Positions 33,278-45,253 are shown, counted from the first letter of the stretch. The stretch: DNA of 64,000 nucleotides from Cyanodermella asteris (GCA_900618795.1 UYJD01000016.1:503937-567936), one strand, 5' to 3'. The notes: generated by a model from the letters alone, not told the origin. Numbers and translations are program-made.

Positions 33278-34927
33278 GCAGTCGGGCAAACGAGCTTGTC
33301 TGGAGTACTGCGCGTCTGAGACTACGACTGCGTGTGGATTTGGCGATGGATTACACTGAGTGGTGTTTGGGAATTGTGCGAGATGCTCTTCTGGCTTGTT
33401 CTGTTTGATTTGGGTGGCTAGCGCTGTCTTTCCCCATAGACACTGCCTTCCTGCTTGTGAAGGTGTACTGTACCAGGATCTTCCATTGGTCTGTTATTCG
33501 AGTTCGGTTGCGTGCATGCTTGTGCTTGTGCTTGTGCTTGTGCCAGCTTTGTATGCCGAATCCTTGTGAAATTGCACGTGGGCTCAACAGCTAGAAGCAC
33601 GAGACTTGTGTTGAAGAAGACGGGTCCGAGATTGAGCTGCCGCCATTGCTTCGGGCTCGGAATTTGACGGAGCTCACGGCGCTGGGCCAGAGTCTTAAAG
33701 TGAGCTCTGAGTTCGGGTAATTGTTGTAGCTTTGCGCCAGTCTCAGCACTTGCAAAAGTATATGTCAACAATGGAAATGGGCTCGATGGAGGTAGTGCTC
33801 GGTTTCAAACTATTTTACATTCAACCTCGATGATCTCCGTGATCAGCGTGGATCACCAATGACGACGGCGGTTAGCTTATCAACAACGTTCATAAGCGTT
33901 CGGTGCGACATCCAGACACTACTAATAGAGAGGCATCTCAGCAGGATTCACCACAATGGCTGTGCTTCACAAGGCTGGCTGGTGGAGTACGGAGATAACA
34001 GGCGGCCCAATCGAGTGATACAACGCGGGCTATTGTCCACCAGGCCATGTCATCACCATGGCTTCTTCCCTGCTCGACAAGCACACTCCTCACGGCGCAG
34101 AAACAAGATAGACCCGACACCACGACGTTAATGCGCAGTCACCGCCAGCTTGCGGCGGGACAGCAGAGGGCCGTTGAGAGCCAGTGCGCACCCACATTGG
34201 CGCCCCAAACATGCCTGGCGGCTTGCCAAAGGCGGCAGGAAATCGGCAGATTCAGGGATTGAGGGTGCGCGGACGGCACATGTCACAGAGGGTGGAACTT
34301 GTCAAAGACATGGTGGGTACTCTCAGGCGGCCGCACAAACATGAAGCAAAAGTGGCAAAAAGGGCCCCTCGATTATGTATCGCGCAAGTTCCCTTCACAT
34401 GCCGCCATGACGACTTTGCCAAGCACTTTGCATGTGATGCTCGCACATGCGCTCCTGACTGGCTGCAGACTGCTGCGAGCGATAACAATCTTTTGGCTCA
34501 CCCCAGCTTCATGCTGCAGCAGATGCACACTTGAGCCTGGCAACGCGTCTTGAGCAAGAACCAGGCAAGATTACGCACAGCATCGTAGCAGCGAGACACG
34601 GGAGGCACGCTGCCACTCCTCGTCTAAAACTTGCTTGGCCACCCTACGTTTCTCCTTCTGCCCATCCATCACCTCTCACTTCCTGTCCCACACGACCAGC
34701 TGACCCTTATCCTTCCTCTATCATCGCATAGGACGATATCATCCAGAGGTGAGTGATATCAGCATCTCACGCGCCTCAAGTGGTGTTGGGACAGCTGCAT
34801 AGCTTCTCTGCTGGAAGCTATGTGTCTGCCCTGCACGTGCTCAACGTTCACATGCAAACCTGTGTATCTGTGTTAGCATCAACAGCTCACATTCTCTACA
34901 GCAATCAGTCATCCTTGCTTCGATACA
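33278..34927. other. Intergenic, contains a hexanucleotide repeat
   Basis: About 1.65 kb between two plus-strand genes. It includes a short GCTTGT repeat (33518-33543) and a CT-rich stretch just before the CAP20-like gene (around 34650-34730). Open frames are short and unconvincing. Confidence 0.4.
33518..33543. repeat. GCTTGT hexanucleotide repeat, four copies plus partial
   Basis: Four uninterrupted copies of gcttgt plus a partial copy, in non-coding sequence downstream of the reductase gene. A microsatellite. Confidence 0.85.
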
Positions 34928-35844
34928 ATGGCCCAAAAGAACAGCCAGATGGTCAACGGCGACGTGCCACACTCTGCCTTTGTCAACGTGAGTATACCTT
35001 TTCCTCACTCTTAGCATCACGAAGCACCAGTTGCAGGGAAGAGCTGGCATTTGTGCTGCGGTGCGAACAGAATATGCAATGGCATAGGTGATCAGACCAT
35101 GGGAGGTTGCAAGGATTCCTGGCTGCAGCTCTCGTTTAGTGAGCCTGCAGCACCATCCCTGCTACCAGCAGCCACACACGGCACGAAACACCCGGTTCAG
35201 GCACAACCGGGGCACATGCCAACAGGCATCACAAAACGCTCAAGCGAACTCACGTCATGACTATAGCAGTGAACAAGCCGAACCATGTGGGGAAAACCGT
35301 GCTGACTCTGTTATTCTTCTAGCACGTATACTCATACCCCGTTGTTAGCGCTGGCTACGACACATACAAGTCCAACCCCCTTGGTGCCCACACACTCATT
35401 CTGCTCAATCGCACCTATGAACGTGTGGTGGTTCCTTTCCTTTCGTCGGCCTTCACCCGGGATCACATCAAGCCTAATGTCTCCCCTTACTTGAGCAAGG
35501 CCGACACTTTTGGCGATTCGTCCCTTTCTACCTTGGACGCACACTTCCCATTCGTCAAGGCCACACCCGAACAGATCCAGGGCGTAATTATGGACTTTGT
35601 CAAATTCCCGTTCGTCTTGGCCGACAAGGAGCGTCAGTACGTTGTGGGCGTTGCCCAGGACCAATACAAGAAGGCAGGAGGCAACACCGAGAAGGGAAAC
35701 TTGAACCCGGTTGCCGCTATCAAGGCTTCCATTGGAACTACGTTGGTTGTCACAAGTGAGACCTTGAGCGCCGTCGCCAACTGGCTGGTGGAGAAGAAGG
35801 AGTTTGCCGAGACCGAGATCAAGTCGAAGGTTGACTCAAAGTAG
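34928..35844 (+). CDS. cap20: CAP20/perilipin-like lipid-droplet protein
   Basis: Fungal perilipin-like protein. Homologues (CAP20 of Colletotrichum, MPL1 of Metarhizium) coat lipid droplets and help mobilise lipid for appressorium turgor. Two exons: 34928-34987 and 35323-35844. The 335 nt intron has a GTGAGT donor, a CTGAC branch site and a TTCTAG acceptor. The joined frame is 582 nt (193 aa). VNGDVPHSAFVN in exon 1 is followed across the junction by HVYSYPVVSAGYDTYKSNP, matching the family opening. SPYLSKADTFGDSSLSTLD, FPFVKATPEQI and VTSETLSAVANWLVEKKE follow. There is no signal peptide or strong membrane span, as expected for a droplet-coat protein. The family fit is good; a role in infection is only a possibility, since the host range of this organism is unknown to me. 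Confidence 0.85.
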
Positions 35845-36763
35845 ATCGCAAAGCGGTCAAATGTCCGATTCTTCCTGCTCTTTGGTGAACGTTTGTGCTC
35901 ATTGGTACGATCTCATGGCGAGAATGATTTCATGCAAATACTCGATACTATGGCGTTAGTTTAGATTGGTGGTCACATGTTCGATTGCAATGCAGCGTCA
36001 AGTCAAAATTATGAAGAATTGAAGTGCGGCTCAACACAGATCTGAGCCTGATTGCAATGGTCGATGTCAACGCAACAAAGCTGGCTGTATATTTCAGCCT
36101 GTACGCTGCGGTCGAAGTAGGAGGAGAAAGCCGCTGCAGAATTGGTACTCGACCTATGGCATTACATCGGACGTTAAGCGCATTACTTCGTTCGCCACGT
36201 CCAGTCCCCTTTCGAGACAAAGATGATGCGCCTCTCTTTCTGATGGTGATGGGGTAATTGTAACTTTTGCACGGTCCCGAACTGACTTCTGAATTTCTCT
36301 ATGGATAATTTTTCGTAGTCAATCACGTCCAACAGCACGAACATGCATTGTTGTACAAGAATATCGCCTCGTATGGTGACGTGTTACAGAACCTCTCTTA
36401 GAAGCAAATAGTGACACAGCGAAAAGCTGATCCTTACAGCGCGGTCAGCAAGCTCAGACTGTGCGATTGCATCTCTTACTTACAGGCGCTAGGAGCTGCC
36501 AAAGGCTCCCTGGGCTCTCCATGTCTTATCGATAATATCCTCGCTCCAAGTCCTGCTTCCCTCTCCCAGTCTCTGCACCTCGACAGTTCACGGAAGCACA
36601 CCTACTGTTTAAGCGCATCCGACGCAATAATGAAAATCCGAACCAAGACGATTGAATAACAAAACCCGTGTCTCCGATTCGTCGATTTTGTAAATGTTGT
36701 TTATATGCGATCTTTGACGCTCGGATGTGGGGAGAATGACTTGCGCAAAAGGTTGACCAACCC
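35845..36763. other. Intergenic up to the assembly gap
   Basis: About 900 nt without a supported gene, ending at a run of N. Longer frames reported here would depend on unknown bases. Confidence 0.4.
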
Positions 36764-37594
36764 NNNNNNNNNNNNNNNNNNNNNNNNNNNNNNNNNNNNN
36801 NNNNNNNNNNNNNNNNNNNNNNNNNNNNNNNNNNNNNNNNNNNNNNNNNNNNNNNNNNNNNNNNNNNNNNNNNNNNNNNNNNNNNNNNNNNNNNNNNNNN
36901 NNNNNNNNNNNNNNNNNNNNNNNNNNNNNNNNNNNNNNNNNNNNNNNNNNNNNNNNNNNNNNNNNNNNNNNNNNNNNNNNNNNNNNNNNNNNNNNNNNNN
37001 NNNNNNNNNNNNNNNNNNNNNNNNNNNNNNNNNNNNNNNNNNNNNNNNNNNNNNNNNNNNNNNNNNNNNNNNNNNNNNNNNNNNNNNNNNNNNNNNNNNN
37101 NNNNNNNNNNNNNNNNNNNNNNNNNNNNNNNNNNNNNNNNNNNNNNNNNNNNNNNNNNNNNNNNNNNNNNNNNNNNNNNNNNNNNNNNNNNNNNNNNNNN
37201 NNNNNNNNNNNNNNNNNNNNNNNNNNNNNNNNNNNNNNNNNNNNNNNNNNNNNNNNNNNNNNNNNNNNNNNNNNNNNNNNNNNNNNNNNNNNNNNNNNNN
37301 NNNNNNNNNNNNNNNNNNNNNNNNNNNNNNNNNNNNNNNNNNNNNNNNNNNNNNNNNNNNNNNNNNNNNNNNNNNNNNNNNNNNNNNNNNNNNNNNNNNN
37401 NNNNNNNNNNNNNNNNNNNNNNNNNNNNNNNNNNNNNNNNNNNNNNNNNNNNNNNNNNNNNNNNNNNNNNNNNNNNNNNNNNNNNNNNNNNNNNNNNNNN
37501 NNNNNNNNNNNNNNNNNNNNNNNNNNNNNNNNNNNNNNNNNNNNNNNNNNNNNNNNNNNNNNNNNNNNNNNNNNNNNNNNNNNNNNNNNNNNNN
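36764..37594. other. Assembly gap (831 N)
   Basis: Unsequenced or unresolved bases. Neither flank shows an obvious repeat that explains the gap. Confidence 0.98.
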
Positions 37595-38308
37595 GTGACA
37601 TACTTGTATTTCACAACGACTAGGAGGCGCATGCATGCCACGCAGAAGCAGCTATCTGCTGTTTCAGGCAAGATCAACTACGCGCTCGGACGAATCACTA
37701 GCCGGGTATCAACGCTCACGATGCCGTGGTGCCAGCGCGGCCGGCCAGCTCTCGCTGTCCGATTCGAACTTTCCCGTTATTGACTAGCCTCCGTCCAGTT
37801 GGGCCCTTGTATCAGCGTCTGAACTTCATTTATTTCTCCGGTAGGCTGAAAACCATCGTGCCGCCGCCAGGAGCAACAAGGTGTACCTGTCTACACTTTG
37901 GTAGGCTATGACCTCAGCAGCCCCCCAGCTCGCTGAAGGACGACTCCTATCGAGAGGTGCTCTCGCACCCAACATGACTTGTTCAGACCGCTCGCGCCAA
38001 GACGAATCGTCTCTACTCTGATATGCAGGTGAGGACTTCCGAAGCAAGGCTCATCGAAGATCATGCGGGACGGTTCCTGCAAACGGGCACTACTGGAGTC
38101 TGGACGTGATGTTTGACGAGCAGCGCGACAGCGCCGTGACTTGTTGTTATTATCTCGGGAGGCATATACGTGCAGGTAGACCTCAACTTTCATTTGTACC
38201 GCCCCGGCTCTCCTACGCTGGTCTCAATTGTCTTCACTATTCCAAGGTTGATTCGATATCTGCTGCACTGCAGTCACAAGTACTTACTCCCGATCCGAGC
38301 TATTGGAG
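37595..38308. other. Intergenic after the gap
   Basis: About 710 nt between the gap and a putative GPI-anchored protein gene. No gene or RNA signal is seen. A gene could still cross the gap. Confidence 0.35.
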
Positions 38309-38988
38309 ATGGGCGTATCAACTGCGAAGTACTCTCTATTCGTGGTTACTCTCGGCATCTTGCATATTGCATTGGCCGCGACCTCCTTCCTTACGACCAG
38401 CCCGTACGTCGCCGTTTACTGCGACGTCCAAGCACCGGGGGGGACCGGAAGTCTGTGGCATGAAAGAAACCAACACTCTGGGCTACTACATTGGTGTGTC
38501 AATTGTGCAGAGACTCGAGATTCTTCCTAACAACCATGATCAACCCTTGTCCCTTCCCCCTTCGTCATACTGCTCCCTTCAATTGGTCTCCTTACTGACC
38601 CTGCCATCTTCCAGTCACCGAATACTACGGTCCTTACGAGACCATCAACAGTGCCGGTGACACCATCACGATCACCGGAGTCAGTCAGGTCGGCACGGAC
38701 CCTTGCCCGTATATCACGACTTCGCCCGTCTTGCCCGGCCAAGGTACCTATACCCCTACCTCCGATCGTTTTATTCCGGCGTGCGCGACGTACGTTGGCG
38801 TGGCAAACAAGCCTGCTACGACTGTCGTGCCGAGCGCGACCTCGATCGTGCCTACTGGCAGCATGTCGGTGAGCCACGTGCCGACGGCGTCAATGCCCAT
38901 TTTTCAGAACATGGCTGCTACACCTGGGCCGAAGGTTGCGATGGCGGCGGCGGGCGCGGTGGGCGTTGTTGCTGCTGCGCTGATTTGA
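38309..38988 (+). CDS. Putative GPI-anchored secreted protein
   Basis: Small cell-surface protein. The ATG at 38309 starts a clear signal peptide (MGVSTAKYSLFVVTLGILH...ALA). The second exon (38615-38988) opens with TEYYGPYETINSAGDTITIT, a pattern common in small fungal GPI proteins. It continues through Ser/Thr/Pro-rich sequence with two cysteines, and ends in PGPKVAMAAAGAVGVVAAALI-like hydrophobic residues, a good GPI-attachment tail. The acceptor at 38614 (TACTGAC branch, TTCCAG) is strong. The donor is uncertain. A GT at 38451 gives one frame (516 nt, 171 aa), but GTCTGT is a weak donor, and a two-intron model is possible. The nearby GTACGT at 38404 is a better donor by sequence but shifts the frame if joined directly. 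The gene lies 0.7 kb from the assembly gap. Confidence 0.6.
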
Positions 38989-39136
38989 GGCGATGAAGCG
39001 ACGGCGCTTTTCTTTGCAGATACATTTCGGAGTGAGAGATCCGATTTGCGGTTATTCAGATAGCTGTATATGCTCGGCAGCACACGATACGCGAAGACGA
39101 TGCAATACTTGAAATGCCAAAAGTTGCGGTGGAGTA

Positions 39137-41012
39137 CTATTCCAGACCTTGAATCGCACTGCGTCCGTCCCTGCTCTGACGTTCACGCAGACGGTTCTCA
39201 ATGATCATGACTCGGCCAGCCTTAAGGAACGCTGCTCGCGCACCTGCGCTCTCAGCCCATCGCTCCTCTACTCCGGCAAGGATCGCGGCAGCCTCCTGTG
39301 CAATCTGCGACAGGTCCGAGAGATTTTTGTCCTGCTCTAGCTTCTGCTGCACCCGAACATGAAAAGCCTCGGCCTGGTCCATCAAGTAATACGCGAGGTC
39401 TTCCGCAAGGATTTTCTGAGCGAGATCCTGCTTCGTCTTGATAAAAGTAATGCCTCGCTGAACAGACTCGAAAATTTGCCTCTTCGGACTATTCCGAGAC
39501 ATGGCGCTAAATCGAGGCTTGGTGAGCTTCTCGACCTTGGACAGGGAGCTCAACAGGTTTGCCAGTGCCTGAGCTACATCGCTATCGCCGTCCGAGTGTG
39601 CAGCTGCGGAGGCTTTGGAACCGTGACCTGAAGATCTTCCTGAATGACGGGACGAGTGACGGGAGCGTCGTCCATCGCTGTATCCAGGCCCGCTCCGATC
39701 AGGCAACTTGGCGCCACTCCCAATTTGATTCTTCTGCTTGAACTTCTCGAGCCAGGTGGTGCTGCTGAACTTCTCCGCTGCCTCGGGTTTGCCTGCTGAC
39801 GCCGCGAAGAACGTCGCTTTATTCAGCAATGCTTCGTCTGTAATTTGTATACCCTTCTGTTGTTGCTTCGCAGCCCAGTTCTTCAGCGCCCGTTCAATCC
39901 GTTCAATGTCGTAGACGCGCGTGGGAGCTTTGCTGCCGTCGGCTGAGCCAAGGTATCTCTCCTTTAGACGTAAGACCTTCGACACGGTGCTCCTCTTTAC
40001 CCCGAACATTGCACCATTTTCTGTCTGCTTTATTGTTGGGCTGTCCTCGTGATATTGACACATCCTTCGTCGATCGTCGTCTGTCAGCGTACGTTCCGAA
40101 GTGGACGTCTGCTCCTGTAGGGTCTTGCTTCCATGATCTCTGTAAGCAAACCCGAAATGGTTGTCGTTGCCAATCTGCCTCGGTGATGGTGGTGGCGTAG
40201 ACACAGCATCAAAAGGCTTCTTGGCTTCTTCTAACGTCTGATGCATGCGAATGGTTTGAGCAAACTTGGATCTGTCCCGAGTCAGATCGGCGAGTTCTTT
40301 TATAGTAAGAGTCGTCGAAAGCTCGTCTATGACCGACTCGGATAAGCCCTGGATGAATGACTCCCTGTGTTCATGCGGTAACGTGTCGCCATGATTGGCA
40401 TTGGTTGACATGGCAGGTTTTGGTACTGTCGCATGGTGCTCGTCTTGCCGTCTCGCCAGTCTTTCGCTGGATTCTCTGTAATGAATCATGTGAGATCTTA
40501 GAGTCCGCAAAAGCTGGTCCTTGGTCGTCTCCTGTCAGTCTGGGCTCGTGAAAGGCGAGAGCGTAACATCGTACTTCCCTAGCTGTGCTGTGAACCACAC
40601 TTCTTGGCTCTTCTGTCTGATCCAGGACCTCATCTAACATTGCCGACGCCTCCTCGATCGTGGGAATGGCCAGTGTACGAGCCACGGAAGTAGATGCACC
40701 TTCGGTTTGATGCCAGGCTCTCTGTTCGGGTTCCCACGCTGCCGGGTCTGGAAAAAGAGAACCTGCTAACAGAGCTGAGCGGTCCAGAAACCCTCTTTTC
40801 GGGTCGCCTATCAACAATTCGTAAGCTGACTGTATATGGTGGAAACTGGCGAAAAAGATTTTGTCCTTCTCGTCAGGTGAAGCTCCGGGGTACTTGTCGG
40901 GGTGACATTCGAGGAAGTTCTTGAGGTAGGAGTGACGAATCAAGTCGACACTAGCGTCCTCTGGAATGCCTAAAATCGCATATGGATCTTCTGGCGGCGG
41001 AGGAAGAGACAT
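39137..41012 (-). CDS. J-domain protein fused to CENP-B/Tc5-type DNA-binding domains
   Basis: Exon 1 (41012-40575) encodes an N-terminal J domain: DPYAILGIPEDASVDLI...HPDKYPG, with the HPD catalytic tripeptide at residues 37-39. Exon 2 ends at 39137. A GTACGA donor at 40574 can join two in-frame acceptors, at 40532 (43 nt intron) or 40520 (55 nt intron). The second places the CTGAC branch site at a normal distance. The protein is 606 or 610 aa. At about residues 290-340 is a helix-turn-helix like that of CENP-B and related transposase DNA-binding domains (MFGVKRSTVSKVLRLKERYL). A second segment at about 355-418 resembles the Tc5/CENP-B domain (IERALKNWAAKQQQKGIQIT...WLEKFKQKNQI). No DDE transposase core follows; instead there is a Ser/Arg/His-rich linker and a helical C-terminus. 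This suggests a domesticated transposase DNA-binding module. The join rests on one intron read by eye. Confidence 0.7.
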
Positions 41013-41974
41013 GGTGTGAGATCTCTGAGCCCTTTCGATGGAGATGGATCAGCTTCATGAGAGGGTTAGTTAGCGCTCGACAAATGAGGGGCTGTGAGCA
41101 TCGAGACGCTTCTGTTGTCCTCAGTCGATAGGTTGATGGGTATGCAGGTTCATGCCATACAAAATCTGTTCGCCTTGGGAGATCTTGGATGACCTCGCAA
41201 GTCGAAGGTGCTGCATGGTCACAGTTGCCAATGCGCAAGGCTGATTGGCACTGCGAAGAGGGTAGACGGGGCTCTGCATGTGGGCACTATTTGACCTTCT
41301 TGGCAACTGCCGAAGGCAGCCACAAGTCGTTGTCGGACCATTGATGGAAGGACGGCTAGATGTTCTCACGTGCCTACGTGCATAAGTCCTTCTATCTCCC
41401 CAGGTATTGTGATAGTACAAGATATGGGACCTGGCGGGCTTGGGTAACGGCTTTTGGTACGAAGCATCGACCTGGCCAATGCACTGCCGATCATCGACCA
41501 ACGTCGTTGCATGCTCACAACCGACTCTTCGCAAGCACAATCCGAGCAAGGCTTCAGTAGATTCGATTTCGACTTCTGTTGATAATATGTGAGGCAGGAA
41601 TGAACATGCGTCATACAGACTTTGAAATATATAGTCAAGCTGAGTAACTATACGGGTGCCATTCCAGCTAGCGAAGCGCACAAAACCTCCATATAGTTTC
41701 ACTGGTCGCTGAACAATCTCTGTGGCGGACATGTACCTTGTCTACGTGCTTTTGGAATGCCGAGCAGCGTAATCTTCAAACTCTACAACCCTTTCTTCAC
41801 GGGTTCGCGCTAGACGTGCATCATCACAATTTCCGACGGTGACCGCAGAAACAGCGCTACGAACCCTACTTCCCTGATCCCAACGCTAGTACCCACGACC
41901 GCAACATGACATACGAGACGGTTACAAACATCTATACTGAATTGAATGAGCGCATGGGAGGCACCAATCGCCAT
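41013..41974. other. Intergenic, one unsupported long frame
   Basis: About 960 nt between the J-domain gene and the F-box-like locus, both on the minus strand. A 203-codon frame starting with ATG runs 41732-41121 (-), but its composition is irregular and no motif is seen, so it is not called. Confidence 0.35.
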
Positions 41975-43521
41975 CTAAATACGGCCCTGTCGCACACACT
42001 CTCTCCTCCTGCAGCTACACCTCAGGGAAGGTTTTCTAAAGCGAGCATCCAATTCCCTCCAGACGGCTCTCGCCAACGCATCCACTTTTCCTGCCATGAA
42101 ATATTGGAAATCCCTCAACTTTGGCGCAAACTGCAAAAGCATTTCTGCTTCTTCAGCTCCGCTTTCAGGTCTGCAGGCAGCAGACCACACGCCAGCAGCT
42201 ATCAGATCTTCCAGCTCAGGAAATAGTGGGTGGCGCAGCTGCGCCATTGGTGAAAAAGCCTCGGACGAAAGCCAGCCGTTCAGCTGAAGGCAGGTGATTC
42301 TCCGACAATGCCGTGCTATTGCAACGACGCAAGCGGGAGCCAGAAAAAAGCCGGGCTCAATAGTCAACATCAACAATGAAGGCCAAGATGAGGTGAGCCG
42401 TGGGATTACCTGCTCAGTCAAGGTCCTACCTTCGAAGACGTCATTTGAGGCTCCCAGCCGAAAGCTTTGCAGATCCCCGAGGTCAGCCAGGGGGAGGAGG
42501 GCTTTGGCGTCAAACTCAGAGCAGACGTATGAGCTATGTAGATGTATCGTCAGCGTTCGCAAAGTGGATATCTTCGAGATAGGCTGGAACGAGCTTTCCA
42601 GGGAAGCGGTAGTCCTATCAGCGTGTCAGTGCCAACACAGATCGGCCTGAAATGACACCTACCCAGACACCCTGTGGAGAGTAAGGTTTAGATACACCAC
42701 ATGGACAAAGCGCGGTGCAAGGCGATGCACAGAGATTGGGTCGATGGAGCCGATGAACTGTTCCACAGTCTTGAAAGCTTCGGGTCTCTGCATGAGATAT
42801 TGAATGGTCCTGTCCAGGAACAGCCATTCTCTTCCCAGCTTCACCACCTTCATAGAGGCTTTCGAGATCAGATATCGGAGTGCCTCTCGTGGAACAGGAA
42901 CTCCTCCAAAGTTTGGCCGGTCCAAGATTACCATGTTTAGGTATGTGAAGCTCTTCAAGAAATCGACGGCTCGATTTGCGGAGATCTCCGGCGCAAATCC
43001 ACCGATCTCAAGAGATGTAAGACGGCGGCATTTCCTCAAATCGTCCATCGTGTACTTTTTGAGTGACCTTCCGTCAACAAGTACCGATTTCAAAGAATGG
43101 CCGAACCAATGCCGAATCAGCAAGCTTGCCACCAGCGGATAAGGGGGAAGTCTGAGGTATTGCAGTTTCGGGAAGTGCAATGCTGCGAGCGTGAAGAGAG
43201 TCACATTTTCGCTTACCCAGCCCATATGATTGAGCACCGGACTCATGTCCAGGTCAGTGACGGAATTGGCATAATATTGTCCGCGACGGGGATCTTTGAT
43301 GGAGATGAGGCCCTCCAGCGTTGAGTCTCTGCGCTTCGTGGTTAGTAATGGGTCACAGGAGCGAGAAGGCTTGCTCACCACCAGATATCACGGCGCGCTT
43401 CTTCGAACCATGTCTTGTTTACGCGGCAGAGCCGGGCCAGCGTTGCGTAATCGCCATCCAATTCAACGACAATGTGCTGAATGTTGTCGACCAGATTTCA
43501 GACGCTCTTGGTGGCGCTCAT
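41975..43521 (-). pseudogene. Degenerate F-box-like gene with two in-frame TGA codons
   Basis: Three exons fit by splice signals: 43521-43379, 43328-42663 and 42614-41975. Introns are 50 nt (GTGAGC donor, TACTAAC branch) and 48 nt (GTAGGT donor). The exons sum to 1449 nt in one phase. From the ATG at 43521 the frame reads MSATKSV, then TGA, then a typical F-box-type stretch (LVDNIQHIV...DYATLARLCRVNKTWFEEA). A second TGA arises exactly at the first splice junction. The remainder is leucine-rich and resembles the repeat region of fungal F-box/LRR proteins (LKSVLVDGRSL, CRRLTSLEIGG, LPELEDL-type strands). The intact phase and good introns argue for a recently inactivated gene. A different exon 1 or sequence errors could also explain the stops. 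Confidence 0.6.
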
Positions 43522-43791
43522 TGTTGATAGGCATCGCCTTCAGAAGCGAAGAAATTGAAAGAAAAGCTCAGGTGCAGCTGCTCCAGAAACACAACATGTG
43601 ACAGATCAGAAGGGTTTATTGGCAAGTCAGGCTCAAGTGAAATAGGCACCTTGTCCGGATGCTTGGCTGTTTGCGCCGTCTGCCAGATTCGCGCTTTACA
43701 AGGCTCCTTCGCGTCCTGTAATCCAAAATCATTGCGCTTCGCGTTTAGAATACTATCGCTATCAGCTGGCGAAGACATTGGTGGCGACAGA

Positions 43792-44849
43792 ATGGTTACG
43801 ATGAAGCTCGATGAGACTTGCAAGAAGCTGCTCATGCCTTTGGGTCGGGCCACGATGGGAGTTGACCCATGTCAAATCAAAATACCCTTGTTGAGTCCCA
43901 ATGACGGTAAGTGCTCCGGCGCCTCTATTTTATTCCCACTGAGTTTTTACCAGATAGCTTACCCGATTATCTGATCATCATAAATCCGCAAGCTCTGAGT
44001 TACCGCAGAAGATTGAGATCACGCGGCTTGAATCGAAGCGCACGACGTACGCCATCTACCCTGCATTCTGATGAGAGTCGTAAGAGCGCTGAAAGCTCTG
44101 ACTTGTGGGTCGTCATCGCCTCGAGCGGAGACGTCCCGCCATCTAGTGGATGCCTGGGCATTGAAGCCATTCTCATCAGTCCCCAAAAGATAGTGCAGCT
44201 CGGGTTCCCGCTATTGTCCCGAAGCGCTCGAGAAAATGACCCACACCTTTATCAAGGAGCATCGGAAACCCAGTGGAGCCATCTCGTATTGTGGAGGATT
44301 CCCCATGAGGCTGTCGTGGACGTTCTACAAAAGTCAGATCTCGAAAGACTGGAACAGGTGGCTAGCTCCGGCAGAAGAGCCATGCACTCTGTACTCACAG
44401 ACATGGTACGGTTCTTCAACGAGAAAACTATACCCCAACACTTGCTGGGACAGGCGACAGTCACCGGGAACTCGGCCAACAACTCGCTCACCAAGGCAAT
44501 TTCAAAAGCCCCAGTGACATCTGCGGATGCTTCCGGATCCAAGTCAGAGGCCGCTGCACAAGGCTGCGGAAGTTTTGAGTCACACAACGAGATCTCTGCT
44601 ACACTCGAGACTGGCTTGCAGACTCAGAAAAGAAGGGGACCTCGTGAGGATTGTAGCGAGGTTCCTGCTCAGGCCCCGGCCACGCAAGCTGAACTAGCGG
44701 CGACAACCAACCTGGCATCCAGCTCTCGAGTCGAGACCAGCGCGGGGATCGGCGAGCCCGAATTGCACGATCGCAAGCGAAGGAGGATGGATGTGGTCTA
44801 TCGCGGAACGCTGAGTGGAAGTGCATGCATGTTCTTGAGACAATTTTAG
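43792..44849 (+). CDS. Orphan-family protein, member B
   Basis: Unknown function. Exon 1 (43792-43906) and exon 2 (43954-44849) are joined by a 47 nt intron (GTAAGT donor, CAG acceptor), giving 336 aa. The junction produces SPNDDSLPDYLIIINPQ. A central block (KIVQLGFP...HLVLWRIPHEAVV...LERLEQVASS) matches the gene at 10862-11869 over about 60 residues, and both share a nearby Arg-rich segment. The C-terminal 130 residues are rich in Ala, Ser and Thr and look disordered, ending in a basic KRRRMDV patch that may be a nuclear localisation signal. It is divergent from the degenerate F-box-like gene, with 270 nt between starts. Confidence 0.65.
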
Positions 44850-45253
44850 AGCCACTCAACCGTCGAAGGGTCAAGCCTGTGTTTGGAAAGTTTCCATGTT
44901 GCAAATTTCACCATGTATTCGTTGATCTCAAGAGGCGCAATAGAATCAGTTCGTGTGCGAAGGACTTCAATATTCCTCATTCTCTCGTGTAATCAAAGGC
45001 CTGTTATGAATGTATTTGTACAAACCTACTCATAATGTCATACGTGGATAAGTCCAGCACCTGGCGCAGTGATTATGGCACGAGATAAACTGACACTTTT
45101 CCGGGGCTCGACTTGCATTCCTAGGGGCTGTTGGCAAAACGGCAGTCACTTCACGTTTGACTTGGGTAAGTCGGGGTGTGATCCGTACGAACATCTCATA
45201 GCTGGCGCAGATCAGGGACAATGAACATGATGCTCAATGATTTGAGTATGAGC
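44850..45253. other. Convergent intergenic region
   Basis: About 400 nt between the 3' ends of orphan member B and the next minus-strand gene. Nothing beyond expected 3' UTRs. Confidence 0.4.

Noticed and set aside
36526-37677. Long open frames through the 36764-37594 region
   Set aside because: They consist almost entirely of unknown bases of the assembly gap.
41121-41732. 203-codon minus-strand frame starting with ATG
   Set aside because: No domain, irregular composition and no support from neighbours; likely a chance frame in intergenic DNA.
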